Assembly (NCBI GenBank): GCA_902729315.2
Contig: LR746272.1
Coordinates: 62,001 to 126,000, forward strand
Reading direction: 5' to 3'
Origin: Spirodela intermedia
Taxonomy: Eukaryota > Streptophyta > Magnoliopsida > Alismatales > Araceae
DNA length: 64,000 bases
The notes beneath the pieces were generated by a model. That model saw only the letters and a program-made list of their open reading frames with translations. It did no database searches and had not been told where the DNA came from. Below, in pieces: positions 1 through 11,800 of this stretch. The number at the start of each line of letters is the position of its first letter. Position 1 is the first letter of the stretch. The translations under genes and the position numbers were made by a program.

Positions 1-145
1 TTGCAAAGAATCTCACAATCTTGGTGTCATTTGAAGCATTAACGACCGAGAATATAAGCTCTTGGTCAGATCCTGGTACCCTCATCATAATATGTTGTGG
101 CCCCTCAACTAGTAATTGTAGAGAATATGATCTCTTCCAGAACAA

Positions 146-343
146 CTAAATGTGGTTCGTAAGGTTAGAATGAAACTGATCCATGCCTAGACGTCTAAGT
201 AATGGGTGAATGTGACCTGATGGTATTATAAGTTTAATAAGCCCGACGAGGCCTAGTGGGCGCTTATTGATGAGTTCAATAATTTGAGACTGCGTTTCGA
301 GGTCGCCTAACCCTCGACAATTCCAAATAAGGCTAGGTATCAT
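146..343 (-). pseudogene. LINE ORF2 start, endonuclease remnant (copy A)
   Basis: The first residues read M-I-P-S-L-I-W-N-C-R-G-L-G, the characteristic opening of plant LINE ORF2 apurinic-like endonucleases, whose Asn binds the metal site. The frame stops after 65 codons and the remaining endonuclease and reverse transcriptase would lie left of the window. It is part of copy A and not a host gene. Confidence 0.7.
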
Positions 344-1054
344 GAGTGGTGGTGGCTATTGCCATGAGCCCTAGATCACGTGACACATGGAGAGCGTTGT
401 CGTGAGGCCCTGTCTACCATCTCTATATAGTATCCTCTCTAAAGGTCAATGCCCTCAATAGGGAGATCCAATGAAGACTCAGATCTAGAGTCATCAACAC
501 TCGATGTAGAGCGCCTACTAGTGTCCTCCACTGAGGATGAAAGAGAGATTACTTGACGATTTGTCAAACATTCTCCCCTGATAGGACTCTCACGCTCTCT
601 CGAGCTCTCTAAGGGTGTGCTCAATGGTGGATCTAGAGGTTGGGGTGGCAGAGAGGGAGAAAGAGAAAGAGGAGGGTCTGAGAGGGATGTACTTGGTGGG
701 CTCTTATCGGGGACCCTATCAGGTGATGGAGGGGGGTGGGAGGGTGGGCGAGGTGTGGTGTGGGAGGGTGCAGACTTAGGTGATGAGGGGCTAATAGGTA
801 ATGAAAAATGTGAGAATGTAGAGGGTCTAATGGATGAAGGGGAGCTAGTTGGTGACAGAGAAGTAGTAAGAGGTGAAGGTCTGATGGATGGAGAAGAGCT
901 AGTTGAGGGTGAAGTAGTAGTAAGCCCCCCCTATTTGAGGGAGTGTCATTGAACTCGTGGGCTTTGTTCCCTATGATGGGAACATTGTCAACCTCCTCAG
1001 TCAAGGTACCTAAAGCCTCAAAAATATTTGATGTGTCGATTGTCTTGCTCTTAC

Positions 1055-2027
1055 CTACTGGTATGAGGGTGTTGGGCCTACTACCATCTTCCTTCCCTTT
1101 TGGGTGGATGTGGATGCTCGAGAGATAAGATGTGCCAACGATGTAGGTGAGGTTGTCCTCCTAGGACCGGCTAGAGGGACACCAATCTGGACCGATAGTG
1201 GTCGAGAGAGAGCACGCGAGTTTTGTACGAGAGGGCAACTAAGTGTAGTCTTCCTTGCCAGAGTGATATAATCATGATACGAGAAGGGTGATAGATAAAT
1301 CACAACAAACTCTAAAGATGATGGAATGATCTTATGTCGACAAGTGTGGATGGTGTGTCCAAAAACTATGCAGTGGGTGCAAAAATGAGGTAGTCTCTCA
1401 TAAATAACTGATTGATAGATCTTCTCATCCCCATTTTGCACAATGATCATGCGCTGAAAGGGGGCCAAGAAATCTATCTCTTACACATACTCGTGCATAA
1501 CCTAGGCAGTTAAACATTTTAATACTTGGATCTAGGCGTATAAATGTCCCGATTGTGTTCGCCAAAGACTCCAATACCTTAGGCGTGAACAAATGTATTG
1601 GTAGACTAGGAAAACTTATCCAAACTAGAATGGAGTGCAGTTGTTTCCCTCAAGAAATACTATCTGTCTATGGGGTCCATCTATATGTATGCATAATGGT
1701 ATCTTGGATCTCCCATGTGATCCTATTCCAAGCTTTCCGATAGTCAGCCTTGAGCTCAAAACGAATAAAGACGCTCCAATAATCACGAGCGTCGATGACT
1801 ACCTTACCCTGAAAATGTCCAAGGGCCAAATAGATTTTATAAATACCATCGAGGTGAGGACATTTCATAGAGAAGCACTCTATCAGTGAAAATTGGAAGG
1901 CTTCTGCCAATTGGGAGACCTCCTTCGAGAAAAATGAGACTATTCTCATTCCCCCTTTATTAGTGTAACCCCCTGACAGTATTCCGTCATCATAAGTGGG
2001 GTGTAGTTCACCTCTCTGTGTATTCAC
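1055..2027 (-). pseudogene. LINE ORF1, DUF4283 and zinc knuckle (copy A)
   Basis: Two broken frames make up this ORF1. The upstream one (1668-2027) has the DUF4283-like pattern: a Ser-Gln-Leu-Ala-Glu helix, then a phenylalanine-rich core, then a basic W-x-R-x-T-W end. The downstream one (1055-1468) carries C-T-H-C-x4-H-x4-C, a zinc knuckle of the C-x2-C-x4-H-x4-C form, after a Y-E-R-L-P-H-F lead-in that is usual in this family. The protein would bind element RNA during retrotransposition. Stops between the frames make it non-functional. Confidence 0.7.
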
Positions 2028-2419
2028 AACTATAAGAGTGGGTTGTTATCCTATTAGTCGTTGGGTCCAAGACTTGGCTTAGGCTTGGGTGGGCTGGGTC
2101 AACTCGATGTGGGCTTGAGCAACTCTAGTTTCAGCAATTTAGGCCAATAAGTCTAAGTGCAAGGACATACTCATGAGGACATGGCGTATCAATTAGATGC
2201 GACCCCATGAGGATAAAAACTAAAGCTTTCATCCGTCAAATTTCTTCCTCAACTAGCACAAAAGATAATCAAAGTAATGAACCCGAGTGCGTCTGAAGAA
2301 GATGGGGCATCCAAGGTAATCAAAGGATAGATGACCACGCAAGAACCTTATTAGGTTCTATATGCATCGTATAGTGCTAATGGTGGCAGAAGATGCCACC
2401 ATGAAGCTACTCTTCAAGG

Positions 2420-3321
2420 CATTGATGAGTTGACCTACAGCTTACTCGTAGCTCGAGATGATAGTCATGAGTCTCCTGATGGACGCTTCACACCCATTAA
2501 GAAAAAGTATCGCATCATCAACAAACAAAGAATGCGATATGATCGGGCAACCCCTCTTCGAATGATATGGTTGGATAAGCCCACGTGTCACCGCTCGAGA
2601 GAGGGTTCAACTAAGGACTTCTTCAACCAATATGAAGAGAGTGGGTGATAGGGGATCACCCTGCCGTAACCCTCACGTGGCCGTGAAGAAAGGTGTGGAA
2701 GTGACATTCACCAATAAGGAGAAATGGTTCTCCCTAACACATGCATCGACTAGGTCAATGAACTCGTCGGTGAATCCGAAGCGTTGAAACACTTCAGTAA
2801 GGAAATTCTACTTGATCCTATCAAATGCCTTTTCCATGTCTAGTTTGATGATGACATTGGAACCACGGATGTCCTAGTCAAGGGATTGTGCTAGTTTGTG
2901 AACTAACATGATGTTATCATGAATGTACCATCCCTTAATAAATCCGCACTGTTCTAGAGATATGAGCCTATCAAGAAAAATACAGTCGTGCTGTAATAAT
3001 CTTAGATATAACTTTATAACACACATTACAAAGATTGATGGGCCAAAAATCTCTAAAAGAAGTTGGGTTGACCACCTTTGGTATGAGTGCAATAAAGGTG
3101 ACTTTCCAACTTCATGGGAAGACTTTGCAATGGAAGAATTCTTTGATAGCATGAACTAAATCTGTTCCAACGATGTCCCAACATGTTGAATAGAAATCCG
3201 TTGAAAAACCATCAAGCCTAGGTGCTCGGTTTCTGACTAATGGCACTTTTAAGAACCTTAGTAAGGGAGAATACTTGACAAATCGTCGAATAATTTTCCT
3301 TTCATTCTCAATGGAAGACAC
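2420..3321 (-). pseudogene. LINE reverse transcriptase remnant (copy B)
   Basis: Successive broken frames give the landmarks of a non-LTR reverse transcriptase in the right order. First comes P-R-L-D-G-F-S-T-D-F-Y (usually PGPDGF) at about 3230-3200. Then G-F-I-K-G-W-Y-I-H-D-N-I at about 2950-2910, the block that precedes the catalytic aspartates. Then D-M-E-K-A-F-D near 2830 and Q-G-D-P-L-S-P-T-L-F near 2665-2640. The expected F-A-D-D box near 2510 is damaged. At least one frameshift and several stops separate these blocks, so no enzyme can be made. Confidence 0.75.
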
Positions 3322-3840
3322 TAGTGAGTGCTCTACATCAAGTGTTAAAGACTCTAGATTTGAGTCCTCATCTGATTAACTAGTTGAGGGCATCAACCTT
3401 GAGCAAGGGTAATAAATAAAAATAGTAGATAAAGCCTCACAACAATGCTCGCTATATGTCATGAGGTCAAGGGCTCATGATAGTAGATAGCACATATGAT
3501 ACCCATTGTCGGAATAGATCTAATTACGATGATGATCTCCATATATTGAGACATCATCGGAACAAATCTAATTCATACTATAAAACAATTCTTCTGCAAC
3601 AAAGTCTTCCCACAGAGTTGGAAAGACACTTTTATTGTATTCATTCTGAAGCTAGCCAACCTAACTTCTTTTAGAGGTTGGGTATCATGCGTGATATGTA
3701 CTACCACGAGCCTTACATCTTGTGACATGAAAAACATCATCATGAGGCTTTATTCATTACCTCCATCTAATACCATTGCTCAAGGTCAGTACCCTCAATT
3801 GAATAGTCAGATGATGACTTAAATCCAAAATTATCAACAC

Positions 3841-5961
3841 TCAATGTAGAGTGACCACTAGTGTCTGAACTAAGGACGAAAGGGAGATTACTCGATAATT
3901 CATCAAGCATTCTCTCTTACTACAGTTCTCAAAGGTACCATCAATCACTAGACTTAGTCTAGAGTCACGCTTTATCGAGGTCTCTAAAGGTGTGCTCAAT
4001 AGAGGATCCGAAGGGTGAGGTGATAGAGAAAGAGGGTTTGATAAAAATGTATTTGATGGGATCCTATCAAAGATCTTATCAAGTAACAAAGGGGGTTGAG
4101 AAAATATATGAGGTATAGTGTAGCAGGGTATGGACCTAAGCAATGAAGGATTGATAGGTGATGGAAGATAGGTGAGTAAAAAAGATCTAATGAGTGAAAG
4201 GGAGTTAGTTGGTGACATAGAAATAGTAAGAGGTAGAGGTCTGGTGGATGGAGAAGGGTTGGTTGATGATGAAATAATAATAGGGGCACCTCATTTAGAG
4301 GAGCGTCATCAAACTTATAGGCTACTATCTTCTCCTATGATGAGAAAATTGTCAACCTCCTCAATCAAAATGTCTCAAATACCCTCGACATCTAAGTTAT
4401 CTTTCTTTTACTTGTTGATATGGGGTGTGTCAAGCCTACTACTATCTTTTTTTTTATATAGGTGAAAGTGAATGCCCAAAAGACAAGATGTGACATCAAT
4501 ATAAGTGAGATCAGTTGAAGAAGTATCAGCCTAGAATCGATAGTGGTTGAAAGGGAGCCTACAAACTCTATATAAGACAACGGCTAGGTGTAATCTTCAT
4601 TGCTTTAGTGATGTAATCATCGTATGAGAGGAGTGATAGATAAATTAAGGTAGACTCTAAAGATGATGAGGTGGTCTTATGTTAATAGATGTGGATGATG
4701 TGCTCAAAAACTATGCAATGGGTGTAGAAATAAAATAATCTCTCATAAATGACCACCTAATAGATCTTTTCATCCTCATTCTACACAATGATCATGTGCT
4801 ACAAAAGGGTCAAGAGGTCTACCTCTACACATATGCATGCATAACCTAGACAATTAAATATTTTAACACCTAGATCTTTAGGCATATAAATGTCCGACTA
4901 CATTCACTAAAGACTCAAATACTTTAGACGTGAACAAATGAACTGATAGACTAAGAAAATCTATCCAAACTAGAATAGAGTGTGGTTCCTTTTCTTGAAA
5001 AAATATCGTTTGTCTATAATATCTATCTCTATGTGTGCATAATAGCGTCTTAGATTTCTCATGTGGTCTTGCTCCAAATTATTTTTAGTCAACTTTGAAC
5101 TCAAAATAGATAAAGATGCTTTGATAATCACGAGCAACGATAACTACATTACTTTAAAAGTGTCTAAGGGCTAGATAGATCTTATATAAGTCATCAAAGT
5201 GGAGAAGTTCCGTGATAAAACATTATATCAAAGAAAATTAGAAGGCCTCCATCAACTAAGATACCTACTTTGAGAAAAATAAAACTATTATCATTCTCAC
5301 TTCATTAATGTAACCCTATGCTGATATGACATCGTCATAAATAAGATGTAATTTAGCTTTCTATGTGTTTGCAACTGTAAGAGTGAGTTGTTGTCCTACT
5401 AGTCCCTAGGCCCAAGACTTGGCTTGGGCATGAACAGCTTGGGCTTGAATGGTCTGGCCTAATAGGCCTGAGTGAGCTAGGCCAACTTAGTCTGGGCCTG
5501 AGTAGTCTGAACCAGTGGGGTCTGGGCCTAGGCGGGTTGGGCCAACTTTTCCTGTGCCTGAGCAGCATGAGCCTGAACTGCCTAGGCTGGTGGGGCCTAG
5601 GCCGATGGGGCCTGGGTCGCCTGGGTGGCACTTGGCCTGGCGTGGTCTGGGCCGGTTTAGTCTGGGCCGGTGCAATCTGGGCCGACGTGGCCTTGGCCTG
5701 GGCTGGTACTGCATTGGCCGTCACGATCTGGGCCTGTGCCTGGGCCCTCATAGCCTTGGCCTTCGCGGCCTTGGGCTGCGCAGCCTTGGCCGGCACGGCC
5801 ATGGTCTGCGCAACCTCGGCCGGCTCGGCCTGAGCCGGCGCCGCCACGGCCAGCGTGGCTTGGGCTAGAGCGGCCTGGGCCGGCACGCCCTGAGCCTGCC
5901 CGGTCTGGCCTCCCGTTCGCTGGGCTGCTGCGACCGCACCTTCTGTCGCAGATGACGTCAT
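3841..5961 (-). pseudogene. LINE ORF1 remnant with Ala/Gln/Pro-rich repeat (copy B)
   Basis: The 5' piece of this ORF1 (5961-5353) is an open frame of 202 codons made of degenerate Ala-Gln-x and Pro-Ala-x units. It is followed by AT-rich, stop-filled sequence matching the DUF4283 and zinc-knuckle part of copy A, and then a serine/proline-rich tail (4218-3841). A further upstream frame (6315-6067) is rich in Gly, Pro and Ala and may be the true N-terminus. The ORF is broken. Whether the repeat-rich domain is normal for this LINE family or grew after insertion cannot be told here. Confidence 0.5.
5440..5900. repeat. GC-rich minisatellite-like array (GGCCTGGGC core)
   Basis: The plus strand repeats variants of a short core, GGCCTGGGC or GGCCTGAGC, spaced mostly by 6-15 bases, through about 450 bp. 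Base composition switches here from AT-rich to strongly GC-rich, then returns. On minus it codes the Ala/Gln/Pro repeats of the LINE ORF1; a fainter version occurs at 2070-2150 in copy A. Confidence 0.65.
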
Positions 5962-6650
5962 GGCGTCGCAAACGAGGGAACGGTGCCCACAAAAAGTTGC
6001 GGCGCCAAATCTATACCGTTGATTTGACGGGCGGATGGATTTGGCACGGTAACCGAGGTAATGGCCTCAGGTAAATCCTGTCCGTTGATCTACATTGAGG
6101 GAGTCCAACAGACCGGCGCCGACTGGCGTCGCCTCGATCTCTGGGACCAGAGGATCGCCAGCCGACGGCGAATCCTGCCCGTCCGTCAATCGACCGTTCA
6201 GGCGATTGACGGTTCCAATTTTTGGGCCGTTTCCAGGCCCAATGCTTCCTGCTTCGGTCGGTTTCTCATCGGCCGGACATGGGTCCGCCGATGAAATCGC
6301 TGCTTTACTCATCAACGAAGCATCAAAATCAAATGATCAAGAAGGGAAAGATATAAAGCAGGAAAATACGATTCTAATGATCAAAAGATATTATATTTCA
6401 GCCAAGTAAATCAGGAGATATTACCTAGAAAATACAACGTTCTGAAAAATACCTCTCGATGAAGAAATCGCGAAAACGAGAGCTTCAGTCAACCATTTTC
6501 CACTTTGATGGCTCGATGTTGATACTTTCTGACCTTCCGAATCGAATGAAAGTTTCAGCGCGATGTTGATAGAGATCTCGGCATTTGAAAGTGACGCTGA
6601 AGAGAGAGAAGCTCCCACGAGGAGAGAGAAAAAAGTTGAACAAATGAGAT

Positions 6651-8815
6651 GAGTGTAAGTTTAGGGTTTAGGGTGTCTTTTTCTTGAAAAAGAGAAAATC
6701 TTCATTTAATGCTTAAGTTTCACCTTAATGTGGGGTTAGACGAGATAGATTTCATATTTCCAAGGTCACGAGGAGTAGAGAGAGATTATAATGAAAGCTG
6801 TAGATGAAAGCAGAAATGCGATAGCCGATCGATGTTGATCCGATCGGTCCATGATGTTGGGAACTCCACGCATCACTAGCAGGAAGTTATTCCTCCGAGT
6901 GGTGCATAGTCCTCTGTATTGTGCCTGGAGGTATCCCCCCCCCCCCACTCTCTCGGTGCTTAGCCACATAGAACTCAACAATAACTTCAACTATAGTAAT
7001 ATAATTTATAATATTCTTTGAGCCCTCTAATTATTAGATTTATGTAGGAAAATTTATCTCAAAGTTATAAATTTAGATGAAATTGAAATATCGATGATAA
7101 TATATAGTGATATTAATTTTAATTTTATATTTTTCAATAATTGTTAAGGACAAGTAAATTTTCATATGAGGATAATTCCTAAACATTTATATAATTTCAT
7201 TGAGAGTTTTTATTTAGTACCCTTGTACTTGTAAGCATTCTATGACTACTTTCTTTACAAATAAGAATAATATTTATTTTTCACTCTGAATACATTTGTT
7301 TGATCTACATAGAATAAGAAGGGCTAATTGTAAATGTATATATGCAAATTTTCTTTCATGTAATTTTCATAATACATTTTCATACTTGATATATGTCATT
7401 CATTATTCGATGTACATGATTATGGGTGGATTTAATTTGGCACAAATATAAAAAGAATCTATTTAGTCTTATATTAAAATAATTTTGGACAAGATTATTG
7501 GAAAACTAAATATTACCCAAGTGAAATATTGTTATGATATATATATATATATATATTGGCATAGTTATGAATACAATTATGTGTGGAGATCATGTAGTAT
7601 TTCAATTTTATGATGAATAAAATTAAAACAAGACAGATAGAATTAAAAACATTTTCTCTCCTTGAAAGGGATCATGGTCCTTAAGTCAAACAATGCAAGA
7701 GTCACTCCTCAAGCATCCCATTGCTCTAGGAGATGTCATAGAGTATCAAGTTCGGATCAAAATGTAATCGAATATAGTTTCTAATTCCTCTCATTTTCAT
7801 TGTGATTCTTCAAAACACAAAATCCTTCTTTTATTTCTCCATTACATTCCTCTACATGATCATGTCCTCCTTTAGTCATCAAAATTGAAATCAGACTTTG
7901 GGTGCTGTATCAAAGCCTCAAAATGTTTGACGAGAAAGAGTAGAGACCGTGAGAGCAAGAAGATGATAAGGAGAAAGAACAGAAAATGAAGAAAACTATC
8001 AGCTTGGGACTTTTTTTTAAAATTTCCCTTCTTTTTCTTCGTTAAACAGCACTTGATTGTGGGGAAAGTGGAAGAGGTGCGGTGCCCTCGCCTCATCCTC
8101 CCATCTCATTTTCGCTCCGTTTGTTAGACTTATCTTATGTCGATGGGTCGAATCAGAGATATCAAAGTCGTGTTAGGTAGGTCACTGTTGTCAGGAAGCG
8201 GAGGACGACACAAGTCCTCAGGTAATCTTTACTTTTTACTGTCGTCCATATATGTCTTTTTCTCGTGAAAAGAAAGGATACACTAGAGCAATAAGTATTC
8301 AAAAATATATTCGAAGGGACGAGCGATGAGATCAATCAAAGTGTCTACTTCTAACGGCCATCAACTTGAGAAACGAACCAGTATTTCTACTGCGCAGCGT
8401 CCCACAAGTTTAAATAAATTTCAGCTTTGCATCTGCAAGATTTCTGATTTCTAACGTCTGGACTCACCCCTAGTTGATAGCAGAGAAAATGTGAGCGGAA
8501 AAATGATGTAGAGAAAAAGACAACGGGCAGGAGCCATATCAGGTCAAAGAGAATCTCCTATTGACACCATGCCACTCCTCGAGACTGGGCCTGCAGATGA
8601 ATCGAACCTACCGTCACACGGGCCAGCAGCACGTGCCTGGTTCAAGTCAAATTATAGCATCCATGAGTTTTCAACTGGGAACCGTCTACCCGGAAAATTA
8701 AGAAATGAGTGAAAAGCGCTCAACTGTCCATGGAAAAATACAAAGACAAGTCCCGAGTTTCAATCAGAGGAAAATGTTCAAAGGCGGATTACAGTCACGA
8801 TTTTTTTCGGCAAAT
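6651..8815. other. AT-rich intergenic stretch, no gene seen
   Basis: No frame here resembles a known protein. It holds a poly-C run near 6938-6947, a TA microsatellite at 7537-7557, and AT-rich DNA. The last few hundred bases before 8816 are probably the 3' untranslated and downstream region of the metallophosphoesterase gene, since that gene ends at 8816 on minus. Confidence 0.5.
7537..7557. repeat. (TA)n microsatellite
   Basis: A run of about ten TA units in AT-rich intergenic DNA. Confidence 0.9.
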
Positions 8816-11800
8816 TTAAATCCAATCCTTAAACAACAACATAATGTACAGAGGTACATTAACGGTAGCGATGATCAAAAGCAATCGGAGTATGCGAACC
8901 AGCCGTTGAGCAGCCCTTCCTGCTCTCGATTTTCCAGAACAAGTCTCTGCTGACTTCACATCTGTGCTCATATCCACTGCGAAGGATGGCTCTGCCTCCT
9001 GGCGCAAATATTTCTTTGCTGCGGGCCGTGCTATAGCATTGCCCCTGAGAGGAGTTACCGAATATTGGTTTATGATGTCTACTTGGTAAATTGTAAATGA
9101 AAAATAATAATAAAAAGTACGCAGGTGCAGCAGGCTCAAGAAAATTATTGCCATCTACGTCCCATAAAAGAAATGTGAACTAGAAAAGCACAAATGCACC
9201 TTCCCATCAGTCCAGTGTCATTCGAAGATGAAGCTAGTGCCTTTGGTGTTGCTTTCTTCACAAGATGCATGGATCCCTCTGCATCCCAAACCATTTCATA
9301 CTCACAGTCTTCATCTTCATTCTTCTCCTTTGTAGTCGTTATAAAGCTGCTGATTACCTGAACAAATCGATCCCAACAGCCGACACCACTTGAGGGCCAG
9401 AATGACACCATGAGGATGGTCACGGCAAATAGGCATAAGTACCTGACAACGCAGTGATAGTATATGTAATGAGTCACAAGAATAGAGATATGATCGAGTC
9501 TGTACATTCACTGATTATACAGAAAAAAAACCACACTACCATATGTAAATGTGTGTTTGCCTCGGAAGAAAACATAGACTGGTTGACACTTGATGTCCTT
9601 GGGTTGTATTTATAACCGCTGGGGCAAACACAGAAAGCAGCATGAACGAAGGATACAGGTTCCCCTGCTGCCAGCTCACGGTTCCCAGAGTATGCTGCAG
9701 AACTTACGAGGTTAGATTAGAGTGAAGTTTACTAAATCAGCATCTGCTTTCATACACGTACCTCCACCACTGGCCCAAAAGATGTGGAGTGGGTCACAGA
9801 GCATTGATCATGATCATGGCCAGACAGGACGAGCATCTGAACAAAGACTAGTTTTTAGTGCTTCCTGTGTTATCTTCATAACCTACTACTCGAAAAAGTG
9901 ACATGTAATTGTAACTTATTGACACGAATTCCACGTATTTGAACACATGGAGAGGATGAAAAGTGAACTTACCGGCTTGATCAACTCTAACAATTTTTCA
10001 GATGTTTTTTCAGTGAGGTAATTCTGATATCTACACGAATTTAATAGACACATATTGTCAAGGGTCTCATAAGGATATAAACTCACGGTAGATACAAACT
10101 AAATCACCTCATCAAATAACAAAAAGAAGACTATAAGTAGTCACGGCACAGTCAATCAATGAAATTCAACCAATAGGCTCGATTTTGGCAGCATCATCAC
10201 CCTGAGATCTGTTTTCTTGAACCTTCGGTAAGTTGTTACCAAAAGTAAGCAGTTTGTCTAACAACAGACAGTCTATGGAATATAGCATACAACATAAGAA
10301 ATTCTAAGAATTGAACGAAAGAAATAGGAGTCCCACGTGTGGAAACTTACGTTATTCCTTGATCCGGTCCAGCATGGGAGACCCTCTGAAAATATATTAA
10401 AAAAGGCAATATTTTAGCATAACCAAATCAGTTGAGGTAAAATAGTAAAATTGTAACGCAAATACATACTTGATTGATAATTGGGGAAACACGGTGAGGA
10501 CCACAAGGTGTTCCATCAGGGCGATGGAGAGGGATATGTGTCAACAGAACCCTGGAATTTGGTGAAGGATCTAAAGAGAACATAAATAATATGATTTTTG
10601 TTATGAGACATCAAGATAAAATGTAGTGTCCAGTTCCAAGCAAACATTAACGTTACAGACCCTTTGATATGTTTTTGATGAAATCCCACGTTAAAGATGT
10701 GAAGTTCCCTTTTGTAGGTCCTGATCAAGACAACCAATCATAGCAAACAGAAATGCTTTGCAGCATGAGAAGGTATTAATTTTCCACACATAAAAAAGCC
10801 CTCAAAAATGACTTTATTTTCTTATACAAAATATCAATAAGATTGGGCGTACGCCAGAATATGATTTTTTTTATTATTCATCATAAAGAAATTAAATGGA
10901 TGTCATACAAAAGGTTCCTGGCAAGAAGCATGCAGGATCAAACAAACTTCCCATAACCTCCAACACCATTTAATCACATTACCTGGGGCATAATGTGGGC
11001 ATTAAATGGAACTCGTTTAGCTAGAGTTTCTAGAAGCATGTGAAGGGTTTTCGTGAAAATAATTTGTGTCTAAAAGGCCCGCCATATTTGGAAAAGGCTG
11101 GCACGTCATACATCATACGGTCATCAGCGAAATATCTGGGTGAAAGGACTACTCAATAAAGAACCTACATGTTATTCGACCACTAATCACAGAAGTGAAC
11201 TGGTACAACAGAAACTTCTTTCAAATGGGATGATGAACATCTTCTGCAAGTCACACCTGACACAATGATTTAATCCTCAACATTTTCTAACATAGACGGT
11301 TACACAGCATCTGAAGGATTATAAGCGCACCAAGGGGCTCATGATCCATAAAGTTATCTATGCATGTATAGTACTAAATATTCTTGATTGGGATTTTCTA
11401 GTCGAAATAGACAGCTGCATGAGGAAAATAATCATGTTTTCCATTGCATATTCGTGGAATGACCCAGCTAATCACATTTTTCTGTCTTAGACTTTCGATA
11501 TTTGATCCCATTTCAATCAACTGCTTTTCTAGTCACTGATTCCAATATAAGGTCTGATGCTAAATACATTTCTAAAATCTATCCATAAACAAGAGTTTGA
11601 CATAGGCAGACATGCCAAAATACACCAGGGATTCTTGAAAGTTGTAATAGTCCTCTAGCATAATATCCTCTGTTCCACTGAGCTCATAGCCAAAGACCAT
11701 TCTTGATCTAATTTCTTCGTATTTTTATTGAATGTACTGTGGGGTGGTATCATTGCATAAACACATGGTCAATATCTATAAAGCATACTATGTAGCCATT

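Larger units (their letters stand above)
1..2150 (-). mobile_element. LINE (L1-type) copy A, 5' part, cut by window edge
   Basis: Read on the minus strand, this stretch runs from a leader near 2.1 kb through an ORF1 with a DUF4283-like region and a zinc knuckle, to the start of an ORF2 endonuclease that runs off the left edge. The order (nucleic-acid-binding ORF1, then endonuclease) is that of plant L1-clade LINEs. Frames are broken by stops and shifts, so the copy is dead. Its leader and ORF1 are related to 3.7-5.5 kb, which shows two copies in the same orientation. The boundary at about 2150 is where that similarity fades. The endonuclease opening and the zinc knuckle are seen directly; the clade is inferred. 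Confidence 0.75.
2150..6650 (-). mobile_element. LINE copy B, internally deleted
   Basis: Reading on minus, this copy starts near 6.65 kb with a leader, passes a GC-rich repetitive ORF1 (about 6.3-3.8 kb), a very degraded endonuclease zone near 3.7-3.4 kb, and a reverse transcriptase at 3.3-2.4 kb. It abuts copy A. ORF1 of copy B is similar to that of copy A: the same leader words about the zone 5380-5460 recur at 2040-2110, and the acidic/serine-rich ORF1 tail at 3.8-4.3 kb recurs at 0.4-1.0 kb. The endonuclease-RT spacing is far too short for a full ORF2, so there is an internal deletion. Exact ends and target duplications could not be set by eye. Confidence 0.7.
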
